64,000 bases of DNA from Alteromonas sp. LOR (GTDB lineage Bacteria > Pseudomonadota > Gammaproteobacteria > Enterobacterales > Alteromonadaceae), in assembly GCF_000753865.1 (NCBI RefSeq), contig NZ_JQFW01000057.1:62628-126627 (forward strand), read 5' to 3'. Below the pieces are notes generated by a model. It had not been told where the DNA came from and ran no database searches. It saw only the letters and a program-made list of their open reading frames with translations. Positions within the stretch are counted from its first letter, which is position 1; each line of letters opens with the position of its first letter. The translations under genes and the position numbers were made by a program. Of the stretch, positions 1 to 7,593 are shown piece after piece.

Positions 1-404
1 CAGAGCAAGGGCAATACTGGGCAGACTGGGGTGTATTATTTGAATTGGAAAAGCAAAATGATAGGAATGATTGGGAAATAAAAAGCGGTATTTTGACTGA
101 AAAAGAATTCGGGCGTTTTTCTCTTACTACTAACGTAACCTTAGTTTACGAATGGGGCGAAACCATAAAAAACGAATTCGAAGGCGAATTTAAAATGAAA
201 TATCGCTATCGCTGGATACCTGAAATTCAGCCTGCAATAGAATTCTACGCCGCTGAGGACTTTATTGGCGTTGGCCCCGCATTTATGGGAATTCGTCGGT
301 TCGACGGACAAAAGCAGCTTAAGTGGGAGCTTGGCTTTATCGCTGGGCTAAATGGTGACAACACAGACCATACCCTACGTATGGTTTTAGAATACGAGTT
401 TTGA
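1..404 (+). CDS. Envelope protein, C-terminal part only (beta-barrel-like)
   Basis: The frame is open from the first bases of the window (codons in phase with position 3) to the TGA ending at 404, so the gene begins upstream. About 133 residues are visible. They show alternating hydrophobic and polar stretches rich in Trp and Tyr, short turns, and a final Phe (LEYEF), as expected for the last strands of an outer-membrane beta-barrel. The family is not recognised and the N-terminus and signal peptide are outside the window. The outer-membrane assignment is inferred from strand pattern and the C-terminal aromatic residue. Confidence 0.6.
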   Translation, partial: EQGQYWADWGVLFELEKQNDRNDWEIKSGILTEKEFGRFSLTTNVTLVYEWGETIKNEFEGEFKMKYRYRWIPEIQPAIEFYAAEDFIGVGPAFMGIRRFDGQKQLKWELGFIAGLNGDNTDHTLRMVLEYEF

Positions 405-515
405 TTTCCATAACGCCTAGCTGTTTAAAATAAGTGACAAATATTATCAAGTCTTAAGTTTGACTTAATATTCATATCTCATAATCGGACTTAACAGTTA
501 ACAGAGTAGTTGTTT

Positions 516-1214
516 ATGTTAAGTACCGCACTATCACCAAAACGTCGCTCTAGCGCACGTTGCGCTAGGCACATTTATCCTCGCAATACGCTTACTGAGT
601 TATTCATCGGCGTCGACTCATCTTTGCAACGCAACGAGCTTCAGCGCCTTATTGCCAAGGGTTTTTGGCGCTCTTATCACGCTACACTTCAACATTTTAT
701 GCCTGTATTGCTGGGCGTAGGTGGCAGTAAGCCTTTTGCTGCGTTAGGCGCGCGGAGCGCAGCGTCCCCTTTGTTTGTAGAGTCTTACATGCCGGCGCCA
801 GTAGAAGACATATTGGCGCAGGTAAATCTAAACGTTGCGCGCAATCAAGTTGCCGAGATTGGCAATTTATACAGTCGCAACGGTAGTTTTACGCAACCGC
901 TACTACTCCTTACAGCGCTTAGCCTGCAACAGCTAAATTATTCGGTAATTGTGTTTGCCGCAACATCATCATTACGAGATTTAATGACAAGCATTGGCCT
1001 ACCACTCACCTATTTATGCGATGCGTCAAAGCACCGCTTGCACGATGAAGGTAAAGAGTGGGGGACTTACTATGAGACGAAACCCCAAGTGGTTGCGCTT
1101 CGCACCAGCGAAGTATCGAGACTCGTTGCTAGCAGTGAACCAGTGGCAAAAATGTTCGATTGTATGGCGCCACTTCTGCCTGAAATAACAAATGTATTTG
1201 AGGCCCATTTATGA
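516..1214 (+). CDS. Thermostable hemolysin family protein
   Basis: The protein has about 232 residues and resembles the thermostable delta-VPH hemolysin family (T_hemolysin). It shows the family layout: YPRN near the N-terminus, ALGARSAASPLFVESY, then an AEIGNLYSRNG segment, and a C-terminal WGTYYETKPQVVAL stretch. The family name comes from Vibrio. The fold is thought to resemble GNAT or acyl-homoserine-lactone-synthase enzymes, so an acyl-transfer role is at least as plausible as lysis (inference). I chose ATG 516 over the in-frame TTG two codons upstream. Its stop overlaps the next start in an ATGA, so it is the first gene of a coupled operon. Confidence 0.82.
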   Translation: MLSTALSPKRRSSARCARHIYPRNTLTELFIGVDSSLQRNELQRLIAKGFWRSYHATLQHFMPVLLGVGGSKPFAALGARSAASPLFVESYMPAPVEDILAQVNLNVARNQVAEIGNLYSRNGSFTQPLLLLTALSLQQLNYSVIVFAATSSLRDLMTSIGLPLTYLCDASKHRLHDEGKEWGTYYETKPQVVALRTSEVSRLVASSEPVAKMFDCMAPLLPEITNVFEAHL

Positions 1215-2671
1215 TCTTAGATCCCCATGTGTTTCAAAATGATGATACTGCACTGGCGTACAGTGGTGGCAGCATGAATTATCGTGAATTAGTTGAAAAA
1301 GTAGCGTTAGTTTCTGAATGGTTGTTGCAGCAGCCAGAAATGCACCTGGCATTAATCGCTGATAATGGCGCGGAGTGGGTTATTTGCGATTTAGCGGCCC
1401 GAGAAGCGAATAAAGTGCTTACTCCCGTGCCGGTTTACTTTTCAAAGCAACAACGTCAGCATTTGCTTAACGAGGCCGGCATTGAATTATTAATAGCTGA
1501 TAGCGGCAACATGAGTGAATACACTGAGCACAAAGGCGTAAGCCGAATTGAGTGTCCCTTTGAAACCCTGCAGGCTTATAAAGTGAAGCCTAATGGTCAT
1601 CCTTGTATCCCTCGGGGAACGGGGAAAATCACCTTCACCTCAGGGTCTACCGGCCAGCCCAAAGGGGTTTGTTTATCGAATACTTCCCAGCGTAACGTAG
1701 CGAAAAGCTTGTCCAATGCAGTGGCGTTGAAGCGAGTTAAACATTTATGTTTATTGCCATTGCCCACATTACTAGAAAATATTGCGGGCGTATATGCGCC
1801 GTTATTAGTGGGCGGTTGCATCGTTCTGCCTTCTAGCACAGAGCTTGGGTTTAGTGGTGCAGCACTCACAAATCCAAACGCCATGCTCTCTCAAATTAAT
1901 GAACATCGGCCCGAAACGCTTATTTTAGTGCCGGAATTATTATTGTTACTGGTTTCAGCCTGTAAGAAAGGCTGGGTACCACCAACCTCACTTACCTTTA
2001 TTGCCGTAGGAGGCGCACATGTAGCACCTTCCTTACTCGAGAGTGCACGCGCTTTGGGACTTCCTGTCTTTGAGGGGTACGGCCTCTCAGAGGGTGTATC
2101 GGTAAATACGTTGAACTTACCCGATAAACATTGCGATGGCAGTGTCGGTGAATCACTTGGGCATAACACGCTATCTATTGAAAATAACGAACTTATCGTA
2201 AAGGGAAACATCTTTCTTGGTTACTTGAATCAGCCAGACTCATTTTATCCTTTTGAGGTGAAAACCGGTGACTTAGTGTCTGAAGAGGGGGGCTATTTTC
2301 ACATTCAGGGGCGCAAGAAAAACCTCATTATTACTAGTTTGGGGAGAAATATCTCACCTGAGTGGATTGAGAGCGCGCTCACCTCAACAGGCTATTTTCA
2401 ATATGCATTGATCGTTGGTGAAGGAGAAAAAGCCTGCAGTGCAATTTTAGTTAAACGAGACCGTACACTCACTGAACAGCAGATTGCACAAGTCATCGCA
2501 TCTGTTAACCATTCCTTACCTGAATATGCGCGTATCGCCAAGTGGCATGCGCTCGACGCGTTACCAGAGAGCGCATTGTTACTTACTGCTAATGGCAAGC
2601 TCCGTCGAGAGCAGGCGCTACAGCATTTTCAATCAACTATTAGCAATTTACTCAACCAACAGGTTGCGTAA
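1211..2671 (+). CDS. AMP-binding acyl-CoA synthetase / acyl-AMP ligase
   Basis: A 486-residue adenylate-forming enzyme. The P-loop motif TFTSGSTGQPKG lies at residues 141-152, a YGLSE motif near 290, and a TGDL motif followed by GRKKNLI near 352-370. The order and spacing match the ANL superfamily, and the length is short but complete for the family. It should activate a carboxylic acid as acyl-AMP and pass it to CoA or another acceptor. The substrate cannot be read from sequence. It overlaps the hemolysin-like gene by 4 bp (ATGA) and ends 13 bp before the oxidase gene, so it probably supplies the activated acyl group used by its operon partners. Confidence 0.88.
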   Translation: MILDPHVFQNDDTALAYSGGSMNYRELVEKVALVSEWLLQQPEMHLALIADNGAEWVICDLAAREANKVLTPVPVYFSKQQRQHLLNEAGIELLIADSGNMSEYTEHKGVSRIECPFETLQAYKVKPNGHPCIPRGTGKITFTSGSTGQPKGVCLSNTSQRNVAKSLSNAVALKRVKHLCLLPLPTLLENIAGVYAPLLVGGCIVLPSSTELGFSGAALTNPNAMLSQINEHRPETLILVPELLLLLVSACKKGWVPPTSLTFIAVGGAHVAPSLLESARALGLPVFEGYGLSEGVSVNTLNLPDKHCDGSVGESLGHNTLSIENNELIVKGNIFLGYLNQPDSFYPFEVKTGDLVSEEGGYFHIQGRKKNLIITSLGRNISPEWIESALTSTGYFQYALIVGEGEKACSAILVKRDRTLTEQQIAQVIASVNHSLPEYARIAKWHALDALPESALLLTANGKLRREQALQHFQSTISNLLNQQVA

Positions 2672-2684
2672 TTAAGGAGATACC

Positions 2685-3356
2685 ATGAAATTATTTGAAA
2701 GACTTGAAAGCGAAACACAAAATGAGCGTGCTTATTTAACGTCATCGCCTATTATCCGTCGCTGTTTCGAAGGCAATATTTCAACCGAAGACTATACCGC
2801 ATTTTTGTCGCAAGCTTATCATCATGTAAAGCACACAGTTCCGCTGCTAATGGCCACTGGCGCTGCTTTACCAGAGAGTAAGGAATGGCTGCGTGAAGCT
2901 GTGGGAGAGTACATCGACGAAGAAATGGGCCATCAGGAGTGGATTTTAAATGACTTAGCGGCCTGCGGTGTTGATAAAGAAACCGTAAGACATAGTGCAC
3001 CCGCTGCGGCGACAGATTTAATGGTGTCTTATGCCTATGATGCGATACGCCGCAAAAACCCGCTGTGCTTTTTTGGGATGGTATTTGTGCTGGAAGGCAC
3101 AAGTATTGCGCTGGCCGATAATGCTGCGGCATCAATTCAAGATGTGCTAGGGCTCCCTAAGTCGGCATTTAGTTATTTGCGTTCTCACGGTTCGTTAGAT
3201 CAAGAGCATATTGTGTTTTTTAAAGACCTGATGAATAAAATTGATGATAAAGCAGAACAAGATCTCATCATCCACTCTGCCAAAATGTTTTTCCAACTTT
3301 ATGCGAATATATTTAGAACGTTGTCGTGTTCTGACTTGCTTACGGAGGCAGCGTAA
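2685..3356 (+). CDS. Haem-oxygenase-fold di-iron oxidase (TenA/PqqC-like)
   Basis: A 223-residue all-helical protein of the TenA/PqqC/HDO type (iron-containing redox enzymes). Candidate metal ligands sit in the expected helices: His46/47/50, Glu79-Glu80-Gly-Met-His83 region, Glu137 in VLEGTS, and His168 with Asp172-x2-His175 near the C-terminal third. Members such as UndA and CADD activate O2 at a di-iron centre. The precise reaction here is unknown. A strong AAGGAGAT ribosome site precedes ATG 2685. The gene overlaps the SDR start (TAATG). The context with an acyl-AMP ligase suggests oxidation of an acyl or amino-acid derivative. Confidence 0.78.
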   Translation: MKLFERLESETQNERAYLTSSPIIRRCFEGNISTEDYTAFLSQAYHHVKHTVPLLMATGAALPESKEWLREAVGEYIDEEMGHQEWILNDLAACGVDKETVRHSAPAAATDLMVSYAYDAIRRKNPLCFFGMVFVLEGTSIALADNAAASIQDVLGLPKSAFSYLRSHGSLDQEHIVFFKDLMNKIDDKAEQDLIIHSAKMFFQLYANIFRTLSCSDLLTEAA

Positions 3357-4165
3357 TGGCCATCGCTTTTGAAAAGCAGGTGTGCCTATTAACCGGCGCA
3401 TCGGGTGGGATAGGAGAGGCCATTGCCAAACAGCTAGCAAGCCTTGGTGTCTCACTGATACTCACAGGACGAAATACCAGCAAGTTAGGGAAGCTTGTAG
3501 AAGTCTTGCCAGGCCAACACACTGTGGTATGTGCCGATCTGACACAGACTGACGATATGGAAAAAGTGGTGGCACTTTGTCGCGATAAGTCTGTCACGAT
3601 GCTGATTAATAATGCTGGAATCACTGAAACAGGTTCATTTACTGGTGGCCCACAAGGTGCTGTAGACTCTGTAATTACGACTAACCTCGTTGTACCTATT
3701 ACGCTTACGCAAAAACTGATCCCCATATTACAGCGTGCACCTGATGCTCGCATCGTCAATATTGGCTCTACATTCGGCAGTATTGGTTTTGCGTGTCACT
3801 CTTTATATTGCGCCTCTAAGTTTGGTCTGCGCGGATGGACGGAATCGTTAATAAGAGAGTATGCAGGAACAAATTTGCATTTTCACTATTTTGCACCCAG
3901 AGCCACGCAAACATCAATTAACTCAGCGCAAGCTACTTCGATGAATCAGGCGTTAGGCAATGCCATGGATAACCCTTCTGATGTAGCTCAAGCGCTTGTT
4001 GACATGCTTTATAAAAAGCAGTGTCGACGCTTTCTTGGCTTTCCAGAAAAATTGTTTGTAAAAATTAATGGTGCGTTTCCCAGCTTGGTGGATGCAGCGC
4101 TAAAAAAGCAGCTTCCCACCATCCAACGCTATATGAAATCGCGTCAAGAGGAGAAATTATCATGA
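3356..4165 (+). CDS. Short-chain dehydrogenase/reductase
   Basis: A 269-residue classical SDR. It has the nucleotide-binding TGASGGIGEA loop near the N-terminus, NNAG at about residue 84, and the catalytic YCASK motif (Tyr-x3-Lys) near residue 148. It should reduce or oxidise a carbonyl/alcohol using NAD(P)H. Its C-terminal part (KKQCRRFLGFPEKL) is typical of SDRs acting on lipid-like substrates, but the substrate is not identifiable. A GGAGG ribosome site lies 11 bp upstream. Its start overlaps the oxidase stop, and its own stop overlaps the next start as ATGA, so expression is translationally coupled. Confidence 0.88.
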   Translation: MAIAFEKQVCLLTGASGGIGEAIAKQLASLGVSLILTGRNTSKLGKLVEVLPGQHTVVCADLTQTDDMEKVVALCRDKSVTMLINNAGITETGSFTGGPQGAVDSVITTNLVVPITLTQKLIPILQRAPDARIVNIGSTFGSIGFACHSLYCASKFGLRGWTESLIREYAGTNLHFHYFAPRATQTSINSAQATSMNQALGNAMDNPSDVAQALVDMLYKKQCRRFLGFPEKLFVKINGAFPSLVDAALKKQLPTIQRYMKSRQEEKLS

Positions 4166-4800
4166 GATTGTTTAAAATTACATTGGCATCGGTTTTACTT
4201 CTGCTCAGCATGGCAAGCTATGGCGATGAGAGCTTGTTGGCTATTCAACATGAATGGGCCGTAATAAACTATTCTGAATTGGAAGACGATGACAAAGTTG
4301 ACGCGCTACTAGCGCTTGCAGATAAGGCAGAGTCTTTAGTAAAGCTGAACCCAGAAGGGGCAGAGGGCTACATTTGGTTGGGAATTGTTCAATCAACCAC
4401 CGCAGGTGCGAAGGGGGGCCTCGGTGCGCTAAAATATGCAAAGGCAGCGAAGAAAAGTTTTGAAAAAGCACTGCGTCTTGATGAAACAGCGCTTCAGGGA
4501 TCGGCAATGACAAGCTTAGGCGTGCTTTATCATAAAGTGCCGGGGTGGCCGATTGGGTTTGGTAGTGATAAAAAAGCCGAAATGCTGCTGACAAAAGCGC
4601 TTTCGCTCAATTCTGATGGAATTGACCCAAACTTCTTCTATGCAGAATATCTTTTTGATGAGCGTGAATATGACAAAGCGATGAAGTACCTAGCAAAAGC
4701 ACAAGCAGCAGCGCCACGCCCAGATAGACCTCTTGCTGATAAAGGTCGCCAAAAAGAAGTAGAACTATTAAAACAAAAAGTACTGGCAAAGATGAACTAG
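4162..4800 (+). CDS. Periplasmic TPR-repeat protein
   Basis: A 212-residue protein with a cleavable signal peptide (MRLFKITLASVLLLLSMASYG, cleavage probably after Tyr-Gly or nearby) followed by helical TPR-like repeats. Segments such as YIWLGIVQSTTA, AKKSFEKALRLDE and AMKYLAKAQAAAP carry the small/large residue pattern. It resembles TatT-like periplasmic TPR proteins that act as scaffolds. It is the last gene of the five-gene operon, joined by an ATGA overlap to the SDR gene. A scaffold or export role for the operon's product is inference only. Confidence 0.72.
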   Translation: MRLFKITLASVLLLLSMASYGDESLLAIQHEWAVINYSELEDDDKVDALLALADKAESLVKLNPEGAEGYIWLGIVQSTTAGAKGGLGALKYAKAAKKSFEKALRLDETALQGSAMTSLGVLYHKVPGWPIGFGSDKKAEMLLTKALSLNSDGIDPNFFYAEYLFDEREYDKAMKYLAKAQAAAPRPDRPLADKGRQKEVELLKQKVLAKMN

Positions 4801-4886
4801 CATTATCGTTAAATTGCATGGCATCGGCTTTTACACTTTTTGCAGGAAAAAGCGCTACCTGAGCCTAAAATGAATTAGACTAAAAT

Positions 4887-4922
4887 GCTCGCAAATTATC
4901 TGACTTCAGATTATTTGCGAGC
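4887..4922. repeat. Long near-perfect inverted repeat
   Basis: Two 17-base arms, GCTCGCAAATTATCTGA and TCAGATTATTTGCGAGC, are separated by only CT. There is one mismatched pair. The element lies between the convergent TPR gene and the FKBP gene. There is no T-tract on either side, so a simple intrinsic terminator is not certain. It could be a repeat element or a transcript-end stabiliser. Confidence 0.75.
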
Positions 4923-5067
4923 AATTCAGCAAGGATAAGCTAATACACATAAAGCTAAATGCTTTTTTGATGAGCTTCTGCTCACACTTTATTCTTAAGC
5001 TATTTGAGGCCGAATCAGTGCTTATACCAAACCAATACATTTAGCATTTTGTTATTACCGTATAGGA

Positions 5068-5538
5068 CTATTTAACTTCTAACAATTCCACTTCAAATAT
5101 CAGCGTCGAGCCCGGTGCTATTTTTCCTGCTGCGCTGTCGCCATAGGCTAGGTGTGATGGAATAAAGAATTTATATTTATCTCCCTCAACCATAAGTTGA
5201 ACGCCTTCCGTCCAGCCTGCAATAACACGGTTTAGTGGAAAGCTAATGGGCTCACCACGCGCCACCGAGCTGTCAAATACAGTGCCGTCAAGCAACGTGC
5301 CGTGGTAATGCACTTTTACTGTTGATGATGCCGTTGGGTGCTGTGTACCTTGCCCTTCTTGAAGTATTTCGTACTGAAGGCCTGAAGATGTCTCTTTTAC
5401 TGCAATATTGGCTTTATTTTCTGCTAGAAACACGTTGCCGGCTTCGATGTTTTCAGTCGCGATTTTTTTGTTTGATGTGTGGCGGGTAAATAAGAAAATG
5501 GCTAAACCAATTACGATAGCTAAAATAATAAACTTCAT
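5068..5538 (-). CDS. FKBP-type peptidyl-prolyl cis-trans isomerase, membrane-anchored
   Basis: A 156-residue protein with an N-terminal membrane segment (FIILAIVIGLAIFLF) followed by a spacer and a C-terminal FKBP domain of about 100 residues. Family hallmarks are VKVHYHGTLLDGTVFDSS, the VIAGWTEG loop, FFIPSHLAYG and the final STLIFEVELLEV. It should catalyse prolyl isomerisation in the periplasm, like FklB/FkpA-type enzymes but without their dimerisation domain. The single segment is probably an uncleaved anchor. It is monocistronic, facing away from the neighbouring membrane-protein gene. Confidence 0.9.
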   Translation of the reverse strand: MKFIILAIVIGLAIFLFTRHTSNKKIATENIEAGNVFLAENKANIAVKETSSGLQYEILQEGQGTQHPTASSTVKVHYHGTLLDGTVFDSSVARGEPISFPLNRVIAGWTEGVQLMVEGDKYKFFIPSHLAYGDSAAGKIAPGSTLIFEVELLEVK

Positions 5539-5640
5539 TAGTAGTCTTCTTTTATTTGTTGTTGTAAATAGGCGTTACAAAAAGAGATGCTAAATAGTGT
5601 AACACTCGTCATCGTTTACGCGTGTAATTTCTTATCAAGT

Positions 5641-5681
5641 GAAAAAAGCCCGTAACATCGACCTATAGGATGGGCTTTATA
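5641..5681 (-). terminator. Rho-independent terminator of the 5684-6415 gene
   Basis: Read on the minus strand, AAAGCCC and GGGCTTT form a stem around a loop of about 19 bases, followed by a run of T (GGGCTTTTTTC). It starts only a few bases after the stop of the upstream minus-strand gene. Confidence 0.7.
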
Positions 5682-5683
5682 AG

Positions 5684-6415
5684 CTATTTGCTAAACCTAT
5701 CTATAAGTAATCCAAACTGACTGCGGCTTCCTACTATCGTTACGTATCCCTTCTCAGGAAGCTTATCGAGCTCATGTTTTGATAGGCAAAGGTAAGTGTC
5801 TTCAAACTCCCTTGTCTCAATAATTTCAATACGGTGTCGGCAGCGTTTTTTACCGTCTATCTTTTTAAATGCCATGCTTTGGTTAACACTGTCTTCGCTT
5901 AGAATACTATGCAAACTAAGGGGAACGGATTGGTCTACAAACACTAAGCTGAAAGCTAAAAATACGAGTGGCATTACTGAGATGGCGAGTTTGCCCCGCC
6001 AGTCTTTCGTCAAACGTTGGGAAAGCGTTTTGTCCATCCCTAAGGATAAAAACCATAGCGTTATTAATGTAAGAGACATCAGCCAGAAAAAGGCACCGGT
6101 ATTTTCTGTCCAACTTTTTGCCACCATAAACTCAGAAAACATGGGGATGATAACTGCAAGGAGTAAGGTAATGAACGATATAAACATTACTCGTGTTATG
6201 AGCAGTTGTTCTGACCATTTCACTCTTGTGTGAGATGAACTTACTTCGTCATCATCAACAGCTTGGTGTTGCTTAGGCTGTAAAAGCCGTTTTTCAGAGA
6301 GTGCAGCTTGCGCCGCTTTGTAGCGCTCAGGAAAGCGGGCTTTATCGACATTGGCAACAACGTCTTCAAGTTCTTCCACAGTATAAAGAGCATAGTTTGG
6401 TTTGTTGTCGAGCAT
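5684..6415 (-). CDS. Uncharacterised inner-membrane protein
   Basis: A 243-residue protein. Residues 10-35 (YTVEELEDVVANVDKARFPE and following) form a short soluble motif with PER that recurs at the N-termini of some gammaproteobacterial membrane proteins. At least three hydrophobic segments follow at about 73-95, 107-127 and 145-165. The C-terminal 70 residues are soluble and contain two Cys (KKRCRH, YLCLSK). I do not recognise a catalytic motif. The gene is followed at once by its own terminator. The function is unknown. Confidence 0.65.
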   Translation of the reverse strand: MLDNKPNYALYTVEELEDVVANVDKARFPERYKAAQAALSEKRLLQPKQHQAVDDDEVSSSHTRVKWSEQLLITRVMFISFITLLLAVIIPMFSEFMVAKSWTENTGAFFWLMSLTLITLWFLSLGMDKTLSQRLTKDWRGKLAISVMPLVFLAFSLVFVDQSVPLSLHSILSEDSVNQSMAFKKIDGKKRCRHRIEIIETREFEDTYLCLSKHELDKLPEKGYVTIVGSRSQFGLLIDRFSK

Positions 6416-6502
6416 GTTGATATATCCGTATCCTTGGAAAACTTCTTCAAGGTGTCTTTATTATTTACAACGTATTTATTTACAGGGTTTCTATTAACAA
6501 GT

Positions 6503-6549
6503 TCTCTCTTTACAGAGCCCCTATTTACAGAGCCTCTATTTACAAAGAA
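6503..6549. repeat. Three short tandem repeats, 15 bp period
   Basis: Three imperfect copies of a 15-base unit (CTCTCTTTACAGAGC, CCCTATTTACAGAGC, CTCTATTTACAAAGA). They lie between the 5684-6415 gene start and the stop of the 6540-7589 gene and run into the last codons of the latter. A more degenerate copy precedes them near 6481. Confidence 0.65.
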
Positions 6550-7589
6550 TCATTTTCATTTGAAACCAGGCCTGGGGAGGGCACGGTCGATTCTTTTTCC
6601 ATCAAATGGGATTTCCAGCGCTGTTGCGATACGTGGGCTTTAACAAGTTCTAGGCATTCGTTTACTACATTCAATACTTCTTCATCGAGAGCATCAGCCG
6701 TGGGGGTGTAGTCGTGCATGCCCACAGAAATAAAGTGGTCAATGCGATCAGAGTCTAGGTCGCTTAACAAATTAACGAGGGATGAGGTAACAATGTCAGT
6801 AACCGACTGCTCCAGTGTATTTTCAATGGTTTTACCTATAATGGGCAAGTAATTAAGAGACGATACTTGCGCGTTGCCTCGCACGGCCTTACCAACACTC
6901 TTTCGAACGTGCTCCCTTATTACGTCACCGTGTTCATCGTTACTTATAGATTGCCCTAGGTGATTGATAATGCCTGCCATCCATTGAGTGATAACAGGGC
7001 GTCGTGGTGCAAGCACTTGGTTAGTAATATCATCAAGCAGTGGAGAGCCGGCGGAGATATCTTTTTGTGCATCGCTTAGCACTTTTACTACTATTCTGTC
7101 GCTTAACTCTTCCACAAAAACATCGTAGTAGAAGGTAAAGAATCGAAAGATTGCGGTTTGATTTAAGTCGATAATCTCGTATTTGTGCAGGCGGTGCAAA
7201 ATAGACAATATGCGGAGAAAACGAAACAGACGCGTGCCGCCGGTTGGGATAAGCCCAACAAGATCGTACCAATGTAAAAATGGGAAGAAGTACCAGCGTA
7301 GGTGTTCTTTTCTTACTATGGCTACTGCCCAGCGAAAACAAAACTCAGTAAAAAATATGCCTATGAATACTAAGTCGACAAGTAAAAAGTTGTTGTGTAT
7401 GGGGTCGTAGGCATCAATAACGGCGGGGAAGTGCACGCCAAGCTGCTGATACACAAAATTAGTGGCGTATAGTGCATCAAATATGAGCCATGCTAAGTTT
7501 ATAAACAATAAACCCAGCATGACTAAGTCTAAAATTAACCAAGGCGTTTCATGACTGTTTCGCAGATTTTCTCGGTTAATTTTTAACAT
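6540..7589 (-). CDS. Ion-channel-like membrane protein (VIC-type N-terminus)
   Basis: A 349-residue protein. The N-terminal 150 residues contain about four hydrophobic segments. A segment starting GTRLFRFLRILSILHRLHKYE is rich in regularly spaced Arg, resembling the S4 helix of voltage-gated-type ion channels. No clear pore-loop selectivity filter is visible. The long C-terminal half is soluble and helical (VRKSVGKAVRGNAQVSSL, then an acidic region). It sits 4 bp downstream of mltD and on the same strand, so the two may be co-transcribed. I infer an ion-transport or mechanosensing role only from the S4-like segment. Confidence 0.62.
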   Translation of the reverse strand: MLKINRENLRNSHETPWLILDLVMLGLLFINLAWLIFDALYATNFVYQQLGVHFPAVIDAYDPIHNNFLLVDLVFIGIFFTEFCFRWAVAIVRKEHLRWYFFPFLHWYDLVGLIPTGGTRLFRFLRILSILHRLHKYEIIDLNQTAIFRFFTFYYDVFVEELSDRIVVKVLSDAQKDISAGSPLLDDITNQVLAPRRPVITQWMAGIINHLGQSISNDEHGDVIREHVRKSVGKAVRGNAQVSSLNYLPIIGKTIENTLEQSVTDIVTSSLVNLLSDLDSDRIDHFISVGMHDYTPTADALDEEVLNVVNECLELVKAHVSQQRWKSHLMEKESTVPSPGLVSNENDSL

Positions 7590-7593
7590 GTCT

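Noticed and set aside
510..1214. TTG 510 as start of the hemolysin-like gene
   Set aside because: ATG two codons later is the usual start type and no ribosome site favours the TTG.
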